Origin: RPQJ01 sp963732415
Lineage (GTDB): Bacteria; Pseudomonadota; Gammaproteobacteria; Steroidobacterales; Steroidobacteraceae
Direction of reading: 5' to 3'
Length of the DNA stretch: 64,000 nt
Assembly (NCBI GenBank): GCA_963732415.1
Contig: CAVSZK010000005.1
Coordinates: 248,001 to 312,000 of the forward strand
This document shows, in pieces, positions 36,653 to 45,075 of this stretch. The position numbers and the translations under genes were made by a program. Each line of letters opens with the position of its first letter. Position 1 is the stretch's first letter. The notes below the pieces were generated by a model. It worked only from the letters and a program-made list of their open reading frames with translations, searched no databases and was not told the DNA's origin.

Positions 36653-37033
36653 TCAGGCTTTGCCGACAGGGGCGTTCAGCTTCACGGCCGCCTTTCGCGG
36701 GCCCTTTCGCGTACGCGCGTTGGTGCGCGTCCGCTGGCCGTGCATCGGCAGTCCCTTGCGGTGCCGGATGCCCCGGTAGCAACCGAGGTCCATCAGCCGC
36801 TTGATGTTCATCGAAACCTCGCGGCGCAGGTCGCCCTCGACCGGCAGGCGCGCGACAGCCGAGCGCAGGCCCGCCACCTCGGGCTCGGTCAGGTCCTTGA
36901 CCCGAGTGTCGGGCTTCACGCCCGCCGCCTCGCATGCGGCAAGCGCCTGCGAGCGGCCGATGCCGAAGATGGACGTGAGGCCGATGCACACGTGCTTGTT
37001 CATCGGGATGTTTATGCCGGCAATACGGGCCAT
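36653..37033 (-). CDS. rpsM: 30S ribosomal protein S13
   Basis: S13 (126 aa) of the small-subunit head contacts the P-site tRNA through its basic C-terminal tail. MARIAGINIPMNKHVCIGLTSIFG and GLPMHGQRTRTNARTRKGP are canonical. It is the first gene of the alpha operon, 27 nt after the predicted start site. Confidence 0.97.
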   Translation of the reverse strand: MARIAGINIPMNKHVCIGLTSIFGIGRSQALAACEAAGVKPDTRVKDLTEPEVAGLRSAVARLPVEGDLRREVSMNIKRLMDLGCYRGIRHRKGLPMHGQRTRTNARTRKGPRKAAVKLNAPVGKA

Positions 37034-37066
37034 TTGAGGCTCACTCCGGGGCGCGAAAAGCCCGAA

Positions 37067-37095
37067 AGAATAACGTAAAAAACCTGTTTACTCAA
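37067..37095 (-). promoter_or_regulatory. Promoter of the alpha operon (rpsM)
   Basis: On the minus strand TTGAGT (37095-37090), 17 bp, TATTCT (37072-37067), in the 74-bp gap between rpmJ and rpsM. The leader of about 27 nt is too short for the E. coli-type S4-binding pseudoknot. Confidence 0.6.
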
Positions 37096-37107
37096 TGCTG
37101 ACGGCGC

Positions 37108-37221
37108 TCAGCCCTGGCGCTGCTTGTGCCGCTTGTCACTGCAGATCACGTAGACGACGCCGCGACGGCGTACAACCTTGCAGTTCTTGCAGATCCGCTT
37201 AACCGATGGTCGAACTTTCAT
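37108..37221 (-). CDS. rpmJ: 50S ribosomal protein L36
   Basis: A 37-aa zinc-ribbon protein starting MKVRPSVKRICKNCKVV, with the CxxC pair followed by Cys and His near the end (VICSDKRHKQRQG). It is too short to stand out in gene prediction but sits at its standard place between secY and rpsM. The zinc-binding form is retained. Confidence 0.96.
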   Translation of the reverse strand: MKVRPSVKRICKNCKVVRRRGVVYVICSDKRHKQRQG

Positions 37222-37251
37222 GGGTCTCTCTCCGACGCGGGCAGGCGGCGC

Positions 37252-38595
37252 TCAGCGCAGCTGCCCGGCACGGCCGTAGCCGCGCAGGTTGGCCTTCTTC
37301 ATCAGCCCTTCATACTGGTGCGACATCAGGTGCGCCTGCAGCTGGGCCATGAAGTCCATGATCACCACGACGATGATCATGAGCGAGGTGCCGCCAAAGT
37401 AGAACGGCACCCGGAACTTGGAAATCAGGATCTCGGGCAGCAGGCACACGAGGGTCACGTACAGGGCGCCCCATACCGTCAGGCGCGTCAGCACCTTGTC
37501 GATGTACTCGGCCGTGTGCTGGCCCGGGCGGATTCCAGGGATGAACGCGCCCGACTTCTTCAGGTTCTCCGCCGTCTCGCGCGAATTGAACACCAGCGCG
37601 GTGTAGAAGAAGCAGAAGAAGATGATCAGCGCCGAGTACATCAGCATGTGCACCGGCTGTCCGATGCCGAGGCTCGCGGCCACGCCCTGCAGCCAGGCGA
37701 AGTTGTCCGAGGTGCCGAACCAGCTGGCGATCGTCGCCGGGAACAGCAGCAGGCTCGAGGCGAAGATCGGCGGGATCACGCCCGACATGTTGAGCTTGAA
37801 CGGCAGGTGCGTGCTCGTGCCGGCGAACATGCGCCGGCCCTGCTGGCGCTTTGCGTAGTTCACGGGTATGCGGCGCTGGGCGCGCTCGACGAACACCACG
37901 AACGCGGTGACCGCGCCGACCATGATCACGATTATCAGCGCGAGCGCCGGGTTGATTTCGCCGTTGCGGACCAGCTCGAGCGTGCCGCCGATCGCCGCGG
38001 GAAGGCCCGCCACGATGCCGGAAAGAATGATCATCGAGATGCCGTTGCCGAGCCCGCGCTCGGTGATCTGCTCGCCGAGCCACATCAGGAACATCGTGCC
38101 CGAGACCAGCGTCACGGTCGCGAGGAACACGAACTGCGGCCCGGGATTCAGCACCACGCCCTGGTTCTGGAAGGCGACGGCCGCGCCAGCGCCCTGGAAT
38201 GCGGCGAGGCCGACGGTGCCCCAGCGCGTGTACTGCGTGATCTTGCGGCGACCGGCCTCGCCCTCCTTGCGCAGCGCCTGCAGCTGCGGCACAACGACCG
38301 CCATCATCTGCACGATGATCGAGGCCGAGATGTACGGCATCACGCCGAGCGCCAGGATCGAGAGCCGCATCAACGCGCCGCCCGAGAACATGTTGAACAT
38401 GCTCAGGATCGTGCCCTGCTGCTCCTGGAAGAAGCGCGCAAGCGCCTGGGGGTCGATACCCGGCACCGGGATGAAGGTACCGATTCGGTAGACAATCAGC
38501 CCCCCGACCAGGAAGAGAAACCTCTTCCTGAGTTCGGTGAGCCGGCTTGCCTCGCCGAGTGCGGCGACAGGGCTCGATGAAGGGGTGTTGGCCAC
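37252..38595 (-). CDS. secY: Protein translocase subunit SecY
   Basis: SecY (447 aa) is the ten-helix channel of the Sec translocon. The plug region and GGALMRLSILALGVMPYISASI, GNGISMIILSGIVAG and the cytoplasmic loop with NYAKRQQGRR are recognisable. The start is GTG at 38595 with an AAGGAA site upstream. Readings further up run into the gap after rplO. It lies between rplO and rpmJ. Confidence 0.96.
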   Translation of the reverse strand: MANTPSSSPVAALGEASRLTELRKRFLFLVGGLIVYRIGTFIPVPGIDPQALARFFQEQQGTILSMFNMFSGGALMRLSILALGVMPYISASIIVQMMAVVVPQLQALRKEGEAGRRKITQYTRWGTVGLAAFQGAGAAVAFQNQGVVLNPGPQFVFLATVTLVSGTMFLMWLGEQITERGLGNGISMIILSGIVAGLPAAIGGTLELVRNGEINPALALIIVIMVGAVTAFVVFVERAQRRIPVNYAKRQQGRRMFAGTSTHLPFKLNMSGVIPPIFASSLLLFPATIASWFGTSDNFAWLQGVAASLGIGQPVHMLMYSALIIFFCFFYTALVFNSRETAENLKKSGAFIPGIRPGQHTAEYIDKVLTRLTVWGALYVTLVCLLPEILISKFRVPFYFGGTSLMIIVVVIMDFMAQLQAHLMSHQYEGLMKKANLRGYGRAGQLR

Positions 38596-38623
38596 GCGTT
38601 TTCCTTGAGGTCCTGGCCGGCGC

Positions 38624-39061
38624 TCAGGCCGACTCGACCGTGCCGCCCGCGGCCTCGATCGCCGCGCGCGCACCCTTGGTGACGCCGACGCCCTTTACGG
38701 TCACGGCTGTCTTGATCGCTCCCGAGAGCATCACGCGGGCACGCACGGCATTGGCCGGAACGACTCCAGCCTTCTTCAGCGCGTCGAGGTCGACGACACC
38801 GCCCGGGACGTGCTCGAGCTCGTTCAGGCGAACCTCGGCCACCAGCGGGGAGATCTTCGAGCGGAAGCCGATCTTGGGCAGCCTGCGCTGCAGCGGCATC
38901 TGGCCGCCTTCGAAGCCCACCTTGTGGTAACCGCCCTTGCGCGCGCGCTGGCCCTTGACGCCGCGACCGCAGGTCTTGCCCTGGCCGGCGGACGCGCCGC
39001 GACCGACTCGCAGCCGGGGCTTCTTCGAGCCCGGCGCCGGGGAAATGCTGTTCAGCTTCAT
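38624..39061 (-). CDS. rplO: 50S ribosomal protein L15
   Basis: L15 (145 aa), a late-assembling protein with the Gly/Arg-rich N-terminal extension (GRGASAGQGKTCGRGVKGQRAR) and a globular C-terminal part ending GTVESA. It stands in the spc order rpmD-rplO-secY. Confidence 0.97.
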   Translation of the reverse strand: MKLNSISPAPGSKKPRLRVGRGASAGQGKTCGRGVKGQRARKGGYHKVGFEGGQMPLQRRLPKIGFRSKISPLVAEVRLNELEHVPGGVVDLDALKKAGVVPANAVRARVMLSGAIKTAVTVKGVGVTKGARAAIEAAGGTVESA

Positions 39062-39068
39062 GATGTCC

Positions 39069-39269
39069 TCAGGCCTCTTCCACGCGGAACAAGTGCCGCG
39101 AGGCGTTGATCATGCCGCGGTTTTCCCGCGTGTCCGCGACCATCACGGTCTGGTTGATACGGCGCAGCCCGAGCCCGCTCGCGGTGGCGCGATGGCGGTG
39201 CAGCTGGCCGAAGACGCTCTTCACCAGCGTCACCTTGACCGTCTTGACCGAAGCGTCTTTCTTGACCAT
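39069..39269 (-). CDS. rpmD: 50S ribosomal protein L30
   Basis: L30 (66 aa). VKVTLVKSVFGQLHRHRATASGLGLRRINQTV is diagnostic. The ATG at 39269 is preferred. A TTG 9 bp earlier would overlap the rpsE stop as TTGA. Confidence 0.94.
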   Translation of the reverse strand: MVKKDASVKTVKVTLVKSVFGQLHRHRATASGLGLRRINQTVMVADTRENRGMINASRHLFRVEEA

Positions 39270-39274
39270 GTGCG

Positions 39275-39781
39275 TCAACCCGTGATTTCAGCGAGTGTCT
39301 TGCCGCGCTTGGCCGCGATCTGATCCGGAGTCGGAGCGCAGGTCAGCGCGTTCATCGTCGCGCGAACCACGTTGATCGGGTTGCGCGAGCCGTAGCTCTT
39401 GGCCAGCACGTTACGCACGCCCGCGCACTCGAACACCGCGCGCATGCTGCCGCCCGCGATGACGCCGGTGCCGTCCGCGGCAGGCTGCATGTACACCTTG
39501 GACGTGCCGTGGTGGCCGGTCACCGCGAAGTGCAGCGTCGCGCTGCGGAGGCTCACGTTCACCAGGTTCTTGCGAGCCTGCTGCATGGCCTTCTGGATGG
39601 CGACCGGCACTTCACGCGCCTTGCCGTATCCGAAACCCACGCGGCCATTGCCATCGCCCACGACGGTAAGCGCCGTGAAGCCGAACTGACGGCCGCCCTT
39701 GACGACCTTCGCGACGCGATTGACGGCGACTAGCTTCTCGATCAGCTCGTCGGCGGGCGCGCCTTTATCAACTCTCGCCAT
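39275..39781 (-). CDS. rpsE: 30S ribosomal protein S5
   Basis: S5 (168 aa) acts in decoding accuracy and mRNA helicase function. The double-stranded RNA-binding-like N-terminal domain (VAKVVKGGRQFGFTALTVVGDGNG) and the RNSAR-like C-terminal domain are intact. Confidence 0.97.
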   Translation of the reverse strand: MARVDKGAPADELIEKLVAVNRVAKVVKGGRQFGFTALTVVGDGNGRVGFGYGKAREVPVAIQKAMQQARKNLVNVSLRSATLHFAVTGHHGTSKVYMQPAADGTGVIAGGSMRAVFECAGVRNVLAKSYGSRNPINVVRATMNALTCAPTPDQIAAKRGKTLAEITG

Positions 39782-39814
39782 TTCTGCTCCTGCGAAATTC
39801 GTTCAAGGACGGGC

Positions 39815-40165
39815 TCAGAACTCGAGCCCGTGCTCGCGCGCGGACTCCGCGAGCGCCTTCACGCGCCCGTGGTACCTGAAGCCGGACCGGTCGAAGGCCA
39901 CGGCGGTGATGCCCTTGGCCTTGGCACGCTCCGCGATTGCCTTGCCCACCGCCTTGGCGGCATCGATGTTGCCGGTGCTCTTGAGCCCTTCGGCGACGTC
40001 GTCCTGAAGCGTCGAGGCAACGGCGACGACGCGCGACTGCGGGTCGAACACCTGCGCGTAGATGTGCCGGGGCGTCCGGTGCACCGAGAGGCGCATCACC
40101 TTCAGCTCCTGGATCTTGGCGCGGCCGCGACGGGCGCGCTTCTGGCGGGTTTCTTTCTTTTCCAT
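39815..40165 (-). CDS. rplR: 50S ribosomal protein L18
   Basis: L18 (116 aa) brings 5S rRNA to the large subunit. It has a basic N-terminus, the HIYAQVFDP strand and the C-terminal AFDRSGFRYHGRVKALAESARE. The ATG at 40165 is chosen over one 9 bp upstream. Confidence 0.96.
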   Translation of the reverse strand: MEKKETRQKRARRGRAKIQELKVMRLSVHRTPRHIYAQVFDPQSRVVAVASTLQDDVAEGLKSTGNIDAAKAVGKAIAERAKAKGITAVAFDRSGFRYHGRVKALAESAREHGLEF

Positions 40166-40176
40166 GGCGCTCACCC

Positions 40177-40710
40177 TTACTTCTTCTTCGTTTCCTTGAG
40201 CTCGATGCGCTCACCGGAATAACGAACACCCTTGCCCTTGTACGGCTCCGGCGGACGATAGGCCCGCAGTTCGGCGGCAACCTGGCCGACGCGTTGCTTG
40301 TCCATGCCCCTGACGACGATCTCGGTCTGCGTCGGGGTCTCGATCGTGATGCCCTCAGGCGCCGCGTAGACCACCGGGTGCGAGAAGCCGAGCGTCAGGT
40401 TCAGGTTCTTGCCCTGCGCCGCGGCACGGTAGCCCACGCCGACCAGCTCGAGCTTGCGCTCGTAGCCCTGCGACACGCCCTGGACCGAATTCGCCAGGTT
40501 CGCACGCAGCGACCCCGCGTGCATCATCGCGTCGGGCACGGGCTCGGCAACCTCGATCCGCACTTCCTGGCCTTCCTGGACCAGGCGCAGGAAGCTGCGC
40601 AGCGACAGCGCGAGCGTGCCCTTGGCTCCCTTCACGGTGATGGTCTCGCCATCCACGGTGGCGGTCACTCCCTTCGGGAGGTTGACCGGATTTTTTGCGA
40701 CTCGTGACAT
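40177..40710 (-). CDS. rplF: 50S ribosomal protein L6
   Basis: L6 (177 aa) lies at the base of the L7/L12 stalk near the factor-binding site. Two similar domains are visible, ending with AELRAYRPPEPYKGKGVRY and an ELKETKKK tail, which is standard. Confidence 0.97.
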   Translation of the reverse strand: MSRVAKNPVNLPKGVTATVDGETITVKGAKGTLALSLRSFLRLVQEGQEVRIEVAEPVPDAMMHAGSLRANLANSVQGVSQGYERKLELVGVGYRAAAQGKNLNLTLGFSHPVVYAAPEGITIETPTQTEIVVRGMDKQRVGQVAAELRAYRPPEPYKGKGVRYSGERIELKETKKK

Positions 40711-40738
40711 TGTTTGAATCCTGCTGGTGGCAGCGCGC

Positions 40739-41134
40739 TCAGGACACGATGCAGAGGATTTCGCCGCCGTGGCCGTCGGCCCGCGCCTTGCGGTCCGTCA
40801 TCACGCCGCGCGAGGTCGAGACGATCGCCACGCCCATGCCGCCGAGAATGCGGGGCAGCTCGTCCTTGCCCTTGTAGACCCGGAGGCCGGGACGGCTGAC
40901 GCGCTCGATGCGGTCGATGACCGGCCGACCCTGGTAGTACTTCAGGCGCACCGTCAGCGTGGACTTCCCGTCCTCTGAGGCGACTTCGAAGTCCTCGATG
41001 TAACCCTCTTCCTTCAGCACGCCTGCCAGCGCAACCTTGATGCGCGAGGCGGGCATGCCGACCGTCGGCTTGCCCGAGCTCTGGCCGTTGCGGATGCGGG
41101 TGAGGAAGTCCGCGATGGGATCCGTCATGCTCAT
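40739..41134 (-). CDS. rpsH: 30S ribosomal protein S8
   Basis: S8 (131 aa) binds central-domain 16S rRNA and in E. coli represses the spc operon. MSMTDPIADFLTRIRNGQ and the C-terminal GVMTDRKARADGHGGEILC are canonical, and the first ATG matches the E. coli N-terminus. Confidence 0.97.
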   Translation of the reverse strand: MSMTDPIADFLTRIRNGQSSGKPTVGMPASRIKVALAGVLKEEGYIEDFEVASEDGKSTLTVRLKYYQGRPVIDRIERVSRPGLRVYKGKDELPRILGGMGVAIVSTSRGVMTDRKARADGHGGEILCIVS

Positions 41135-41155
41135 GTCTTGCTCCGTTACGCGGCC

Positions 41156-41461
41156 TTACCAGCTGGCCTTGCGCAGGCCCGGGACGTCGCCGCGCATAGT
41201 CGCCTCGCGCAGCTTCTGGCGGCCGAGGCCGAACTTGCTATAGACGCCGCGTGAGCGGCCCGTGATCGCGCAGCGATTGCGCATCCGGGACGCCGAGCCG
41301 TCGCGCGGCAGGCTCTGCAGCTTGCGCATCGCGACGTCGCGCTCGTCGTCGGTGGACTTCGGGCTGCGGATCGTCTCCTTCAGCTGCGCGCGCTTCGCGG
41401 CGTGCTGCTTTACGAGTTTTGCGCGGCGCTTTTCGCGCTCGATCATGCTGGTCTTGGCCAT
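41156..41461 (-). CDS. rpsN: 30S ribosomal protein S14
   Basis: S14 (101 aa) is the long, zinc-free form, lacking the CxxC pairs of the short form. MAKTSMIEREKRRAKLVK and the end GLGRQKLREATMRGDVPGLRKASW are typical. Confidence 0.97.
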   Translation of the reverse strand: MAKTSMIEREKRRAKLVKQHAAKRAQLKETIRSPKSTDDERDVAMRKLQSLPRDGSASRMRNRCAITGRSRGVYSKFGLGRQKLREATMRGDVPGLRKASW

Positions 41462-41471
41462 TTACCGGTCC

Positions 41472-42011
41472 TTACTTGCGGAACGGGAAGCTGAAGGATT
41501 CGAGCAGCGCCCGCCCTTCACGGTCGTCCCGTGCCGTCGTGGTGATCGTGATGTCCATGCCCCGGATCGCGTCGATCTTGTCGTAGGGAATTTCCGGGAA
41601 GATGATCTGTTCCTTGACGCCGAAGCTGTAGTTGCCGCGGCCGTCGAACGAGCGCGCCGACACGCCGCGGAAGTCGCGGATGCGCGGCATCGCCACGTTG
41701 ATCAGGCGATCGAGGAACTCGTACATCCGGGCGCCGCGCAGCGTCACCTTGGCGCCCACCGGGACGCCGGCGCGCAGCTTGAACGACGCGTTCGCCTTGC
41801 GCGACTTCGTCACCAGCGGCTTCTGGCCGGTGAGCGCAGTGAGGTCGTTGACCGCGCTGTCCATCGCCTTCTTGTCGGCGACGGCTTCGCCGACGCCCAT
41901 GTTGACCGTGATGCGCGTGATTTTCGGCACGCTCATGACATTGGTCAGCCCGAGGCTCGTCATGAGCTCAGGGACCACTTTTTCGCGGTAATACGTCTGC
42001 AGCCTCGCCAT
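41472..42011 (-). CDS. rplE: 50S ribosomal protein L5
   Basis: L5 (179 aa) contacts 5S rRNA and the P-site tRNA. RLQTYYREKVVPELM, MSVPKITRITVNMGVGEAV and the C-terminal GMDITITTTARDDREGRALLE are conserved. The ATG at 42011 matches the family, and an in-frame ATG 15 bp upstream is less likely. Confidence 0.96.
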   Translation of the reverse strand: MARLQTYYREKVVPELMTSLGLTNVMSVPKITRITVNMGVGEAVADKKAMDSAVNDLTALTGQKPLVTKSRKANASFKLRAGVPVGAKVTLRGARMYEFLDRLINVAMPRIRDFRGVSARSFDGRGNYSFGVKEQIIFPEIPYDKIDAIRGMDITITTTARDDREGRALLESFSFPFRK

Positions 42012-42030
42012 GCCTGCCACCCTCATCCGA

Positions 42031-42348
42031 TCAGGCGTCCACGACTTCGTCGTTGGACTTGAAGAAGCGCACGCGGCGACCGTCGCCCAGCGTGCGGATA
42101 CCCACGCGATCGCCCTGCTTCGCGACGGGGTTCCAGAGCATGACGTTCGAGAGGTGGAGGGAAGCCTCCTTCTCGACGACGCCGCCCTGGGTCCCGCGCT
42201 GCGGGTTCGGCCGCGTGTGGCGCTTGACCATGTTCACGTTCTCGACGAGCACGCGGTCGTTCGCGAGCACCCGGATCACGGTGCCGCGGCGGCCCTTGTC
42301 GCGGCCGGTGATCACGACCACCTCGTCGCCCTTGCGGATCTTGTTCAT
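42031..42348 (-). CDS. rplX: 50S ribosomal protein L24
   Basis: L24 (105 aa), an assembly initiator with a KOW motif (KGDEVVVITGRDKGRRGTVIRVL) and the end GRRVRFFKSNDEVVDA. Confidence 0.96.
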   Translation of the reverse strand: MNKIRKGDEVVVITGRDKGRRGTVIRVLANDRVLVENVNMVKRHTRPNPQRGTQGGVVEKEASLHLSNVMLWNPVAKQGDRVGIRTLGDGRRVRFFKSNDEVVDA

Positions 42349-42380
42349 TCCTCGTTCCTCGGTCTCTTCCGGCCCGGCGC

Positions 42381-42749
42381 TCAGAGCACTTCCGGCGCGA
42401 GCGAGATGATCTTCATGAACCGCGCCGTGCGCAGCTCCCTGGTGACCGGCCCGAAAATACGGGTGCCGATCGGCTCGAGCTTGTTGGTGAGCAGCACCGC
42501 GGCATTTCCGTCGAAGCGGATCAGCGAGCCGTCCGGGCGCCGCACGCCCTGCGCGGTGCGCACGACCACGGCGTCGTAGACCTCGCCCTTCTTCACCTTG
42601 CCGCGCGGGATGGCGTCCCTGACGCTCACCTTGATCACGTCGCCCACGGTCGCATAGCGGCGCTTGGAGCCGCCAAGCACCTTGATGCACATCAGCCGCT
42701 TGGCGCCGCTGTTGTCCGCGGCCTGCAGGATCGTTTGCATCTGGATCAT
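42381..42749 (-). CDS. rplN: 50S ribosomal protein L14
   Basis: L14 (122 aa), at the subunit interface, the target of RsfS encoded at 12.8-13.3 kb. MIQMQTILQAADNSGAKRLMCIKVLGG and the LAPEVL end are canonical. Confidence 0.97.
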   Translation of the reverse strand: MIQMQTILQAADNSGAKRLMCIKVLGGSKRRYATVGDVIKVSVRDAIPRGKVKKGEVYDAVVVRTAQGVRRPDGSLIRFDGNAAVLLTNKLEPIGTRIFGPVTRELRTARFMKIISLAPEVL

Positions 42750-42774
42750 GGTCTGGTCTCCTTCGTCGCCCGGC

Positions 42775-43062
42775 TCAGACCTGGGTCGCGCGCTTGACGA
42801 CGCGCACCAGTCGCCAGGCCTTGCGGCTGGAGAGGCGGCGGCACTCGGCGATGTCGACCAGGTCGCCCTCGCGGCACTCGTCGTTCTCGTCGTGCGCCAG
42901 CAGCTTGGTGGTGCGGCGCACGTACTTGCCATAGCGGTCGTGCTTCACCAGCCGCTCGACGGCGACGGTGATCGTCTTCTGCATCTTGCTGCTCACGACG
43001 CGGCCCGTGAGGGTGCGCTTGGCGCCCTCGGCTCCCGTCTCCACGACGGCCTGCTCGCTCAT
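42775..43062 (-). CDS. rpsQ: 30S ribosomal protein S17
   Basis: S17 (95 aa), an OB-fold protein binding 16S rRNA early in assembly. TLTGRVVSSKMQKTITVAVERLVKH is diagnostic. The ATG shares one base with the rpmC stop (TGATG). A GTG one codon earlier is possible. Confidence 0.95.
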   Translation of the reverse strand: MSEQAVVETGAEGAKRTLTGRVVSSKMQKTITVAVERLVKHDRYGKYVRRTTKLLAHDENDECREGDLVDIAECRRLSSRKAWRLVRVVKRATQV

Positions 43063-43274
43063 CACTTGGCACTCCCGTTGGCTGCCGCGCGGGCCTGCTC
43101 GCCCATCACGGTCTTCACGCGCGCGATGTTGCGGCGCACCTTGCCGGCCTGGTCGGACTTCGCAGCCTGGCCCGTGGCCTGCGCCATGCGCAGGTTGAAC
43201 TGTTCCCTGCGCAGCTTCAGGAGTTCTTCCTGGAGTTCGCCGGCACTCTTCTGCCTGAGATCCTTCGACTTCAT
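43062..43274 (-). CDS. rpmC: 50S ribosomal protein L29
   Basis: L29 (70 aa), a helical hairpin near the tunnel exit, a docking site for trigger factor and SRP with L23. LKLRREQFNLRMAQATGQ is diagnostic. Start and stop share single bases with rplP and rpsQ. Confidence 0.96.
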   Translation of the reverse strand: MKSKDLRQKSAGELQEELLKLRREQFNLRMAQATGQAAKSDQAGKVRRNIARVKTVMGEQARAAANGSAK

Positions 43275-43687
43275 CAGCGCACCTGTCGCTTGACGAACAA
43301 CGTGTCGACCGACAGCTTGCTGGCCGCCAGGCGGAACGCCTCGCGCGCGATGCTCTCGGTGACGCCTTCCATCTCGAAGAGCACCTTGCCGGGCTGCACG
43401 CGCGCGACGTAGTACTCGACGTTGCCCTTGCCCGAGCCCATGCGGACTTCGAGCGGCTTCTTCGTGATCGGCACGTCCGGGAACACGCGGATCCACACCT
43501 GCCCGCCGCGCTTCACGTAGCGGGTCATGGCGCGACGCGCCGCCTCGATCTCGCGCGCCGTCATGCGGGCGCGGCTCGTGGCCTTGAGTCCGAACTCACC
43601 GAAGGCGACGGAGGAGCCGCGCTGCGCGAGCCCGCCGTTCTTGCCCTTGTGCTGCTTGCGATACTTGGTTCGCTTGGGTTGCATCAT
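43274..43687 (-). CDS. rplP: 50S ribosomal protein L16
   Basis: L16 (137 aa) organises the A-site tRNA region. MQPKRTKYRKQHKGKNGG, GQVWIRVFPDVPITKKP and the C-terminal LAASKLSVDTLFVKR are canonical. Confidence 0.97.
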   Translation of the reverse strand: MMQPKRTKYRKQHKGKNGGLAQRGSSVAFGEFGLKATSRARMTAREIEAARRAMTRYVKRGGQVWIRVFPDVPITKKPLEVRMGSGKGNVEYYVARVQPGKVLFEMEGVTESIAREAFRLAASKLSVDTLFVKRQVR

Positions 43688-43722
43688 GGCGATTTATTCC
43701 AGCTTGCGCGGAGGCGCGGGCC

Positions 43723-44418
43723 TCAGGCCGGCTGCTCCTGGGCGGGCGCGGCGACTTCGGGCGCGACGACCGGCGTCGGCTGCTCGAAAACCTCGCCCTT
43801 GAAGATCCACACCTTGACGCCGATCACGCCATAGGTGGTCTGGGCCTCGGCGAATCCGTAGTCGATGTCCGCGCGGAACGTGTGCAGCGGCACGCGGCCC
43901 TCGCGCGACGACTCGGTGCGCGCGATTTCCGAGCCGTTCAAGCGGCCGGAGACCCGCACCTTCACGCCCAGCGCGCCGCTGCGCATGGTGTTCATCACCG
44001 CGCGCTTCATGGCGCGGCGGAACATGACGCGGCGCTCGATCTGCTGCGCGATGCCTTCGGCCACCAGCTGGGCGTCGACCTCGGGCTTGCGGATCTCGGC
44101 GATGTTGATCCGCACGTCACCGACGGCCATGCCCATCATCTTCGCCACTTCCATGCGCAGCCGCTCGATGTCCTCGCCCTTCTTGCCGATCACCACGCCG
44201 GGACGGGCGGTGTTGATCGTGATGTTCGCCTTGCGGGCGGCACGCTCGATGTGGATGCCGCTGACCGAGGCTTCGGCCAGCTTCTTCTTCAGGAACTGGC
44301 GAACCTGCCAGTCCTGCAGGAGGTAGGACGGGAACGTCCGCGAGTTCGCATACCACCTCGACGTCCAGTCGCGGGTGATGCCGAGGCGAATGCCGATCGG
44401 ATTGACCTTCTGACCCAT
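43723..44418 (-). CDS. rpsC: 30S ribosomal protein S3
   Basis: S3 (231 aa) lines the mRNA entry. MGQKVNPIGIRLGITRDW, the KH domain with RPGVVIGKKGEDIERLR and the C-terminal VKVWIFKGEV are present. A short Pro/Ala/Glu-rich tail follows. Confidence 0.97.
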   Translation of the reverse strand: MGQKVNPIGIRLGITRDWTSRWYANSRTFPSYLLQDWQVRQFLKKKLAEASVSGIHIERAARKANITINTARPGVVIGKKGEDIERLRMEVAKMMGMAVGDVRINIAEIRKPEVDAQLVAEGIAQQIERRVMFRRAMKRAVMNTMRSGALGVKVRVSGRLNGSEIARTESSREGRVPLHTFRADIDYGFAEAQTTYGVIGVKVWIFKGEVFEQPTPVVAPEVAAPAQEQPA

Positions 44419-44432
44419 GGAGCCTGCTCTCC

Positions 44433-44774
44433 TCAGTCCTTGCGGCCGTCGCCGACGAGGATCGTGATGTGGCTGTTACGCTTGACGATGCGGTCGCCGC
44501 GACCCTTGGCACGGGCGTGGAACCGCTTGAAGCTCGGCGCCTCGCCGATGTCGATCGAGGCGACCTTGAGCGTGTCGATGTCCGCGTTGTGGTTGTTCTC
44601 GGCGTTGGCGATCGCCGACTCGAGCACCTTCAACACGATGGCGGCGCCCTTCTTCGGCGTGAAGCGCAGCGTGGCGAGCGCCTGGCCCACCGGCTGGCCA
44701 CGCACCAGGTCCGCCACCAGGCGGCACTTCTGCGGCGAGATCCGCGCGTACTTGAGTTTTGCTGCGACCTGCAT
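44433..44774 (-). CDS. rplV: 50S ribosomal protein L22
   Basis: L22 (113 aa). The beta hairpin lines the exit tunnel and is a site of macrolide resistance. ARISPQKCRLVADLVRG and RAKGRGDRIVKRNSHITILV are conserved, with no insertion in the loop. Confidence 0.97.
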   Translation of the reverse strand: MQVAAKLKYARISPQKCRLVADLVRGQPVGQALATLRFTPKKGAAIVLKVLESAIANAENNHNADIDTLKVASIDIGEAPSFKRFHARAKGRGDRIVKRNSHITILVGDGRKD

Positions 44775-44777
44775 GGC

Positions 44778-45056
44778 TTACTCCGACGAGGCCTTACGGT
44801 TGCCCGAATGGCCCCGGAAGGTGCGGGTCGGCGCGAACTCGCCGAGCTTGTGCCCGACCATGTTCTCCGAGACCAGCACCGGGATGTGCTGCTTGCCGTT
44901 GTGGATGGCGAGCGTCAGGCCGACCATGTCCGGCAGGATCATCGACCTGCGGGACCAGGTCTTGATCGGCCGGCGATCGTTCTTCTCCGCGGCAACCTGC
45001 ACCTTCTTCGCGAGGTGCAGGTCGACGAACGGGCCTTTCTTTACTGAACGGGGCAC
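44778..45056 (-). CDS. rpsS: 30S ribosomal protein S19
   Basis: S19 (92 aa) of the 30S head forms bridge B1a. MPRSVKKGPFVDLHLAKKV and HKLGEFAPTRTFRGHSG are canonical. Confidence 0.97.
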   Translation of the reverse strand: MPRSVKKGPFVDLHLAKKVQVAAEKNDRRPIKTWSRRSMILPDMVGLTLAIHNGKQHIPVLVSENMVGHKLGEFAPTRTFRGHSGNRKASSE

Positions 45057-45075
45057 TGCGTGATCCTCTTCAGGC

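Noticed and set aside
36653..37033. E. coli-type S4-binding pseudoknot in the alpha operon leader
   Set aside because: The predicted leader before rpsM is only about 27 nt, too short for the known structure.
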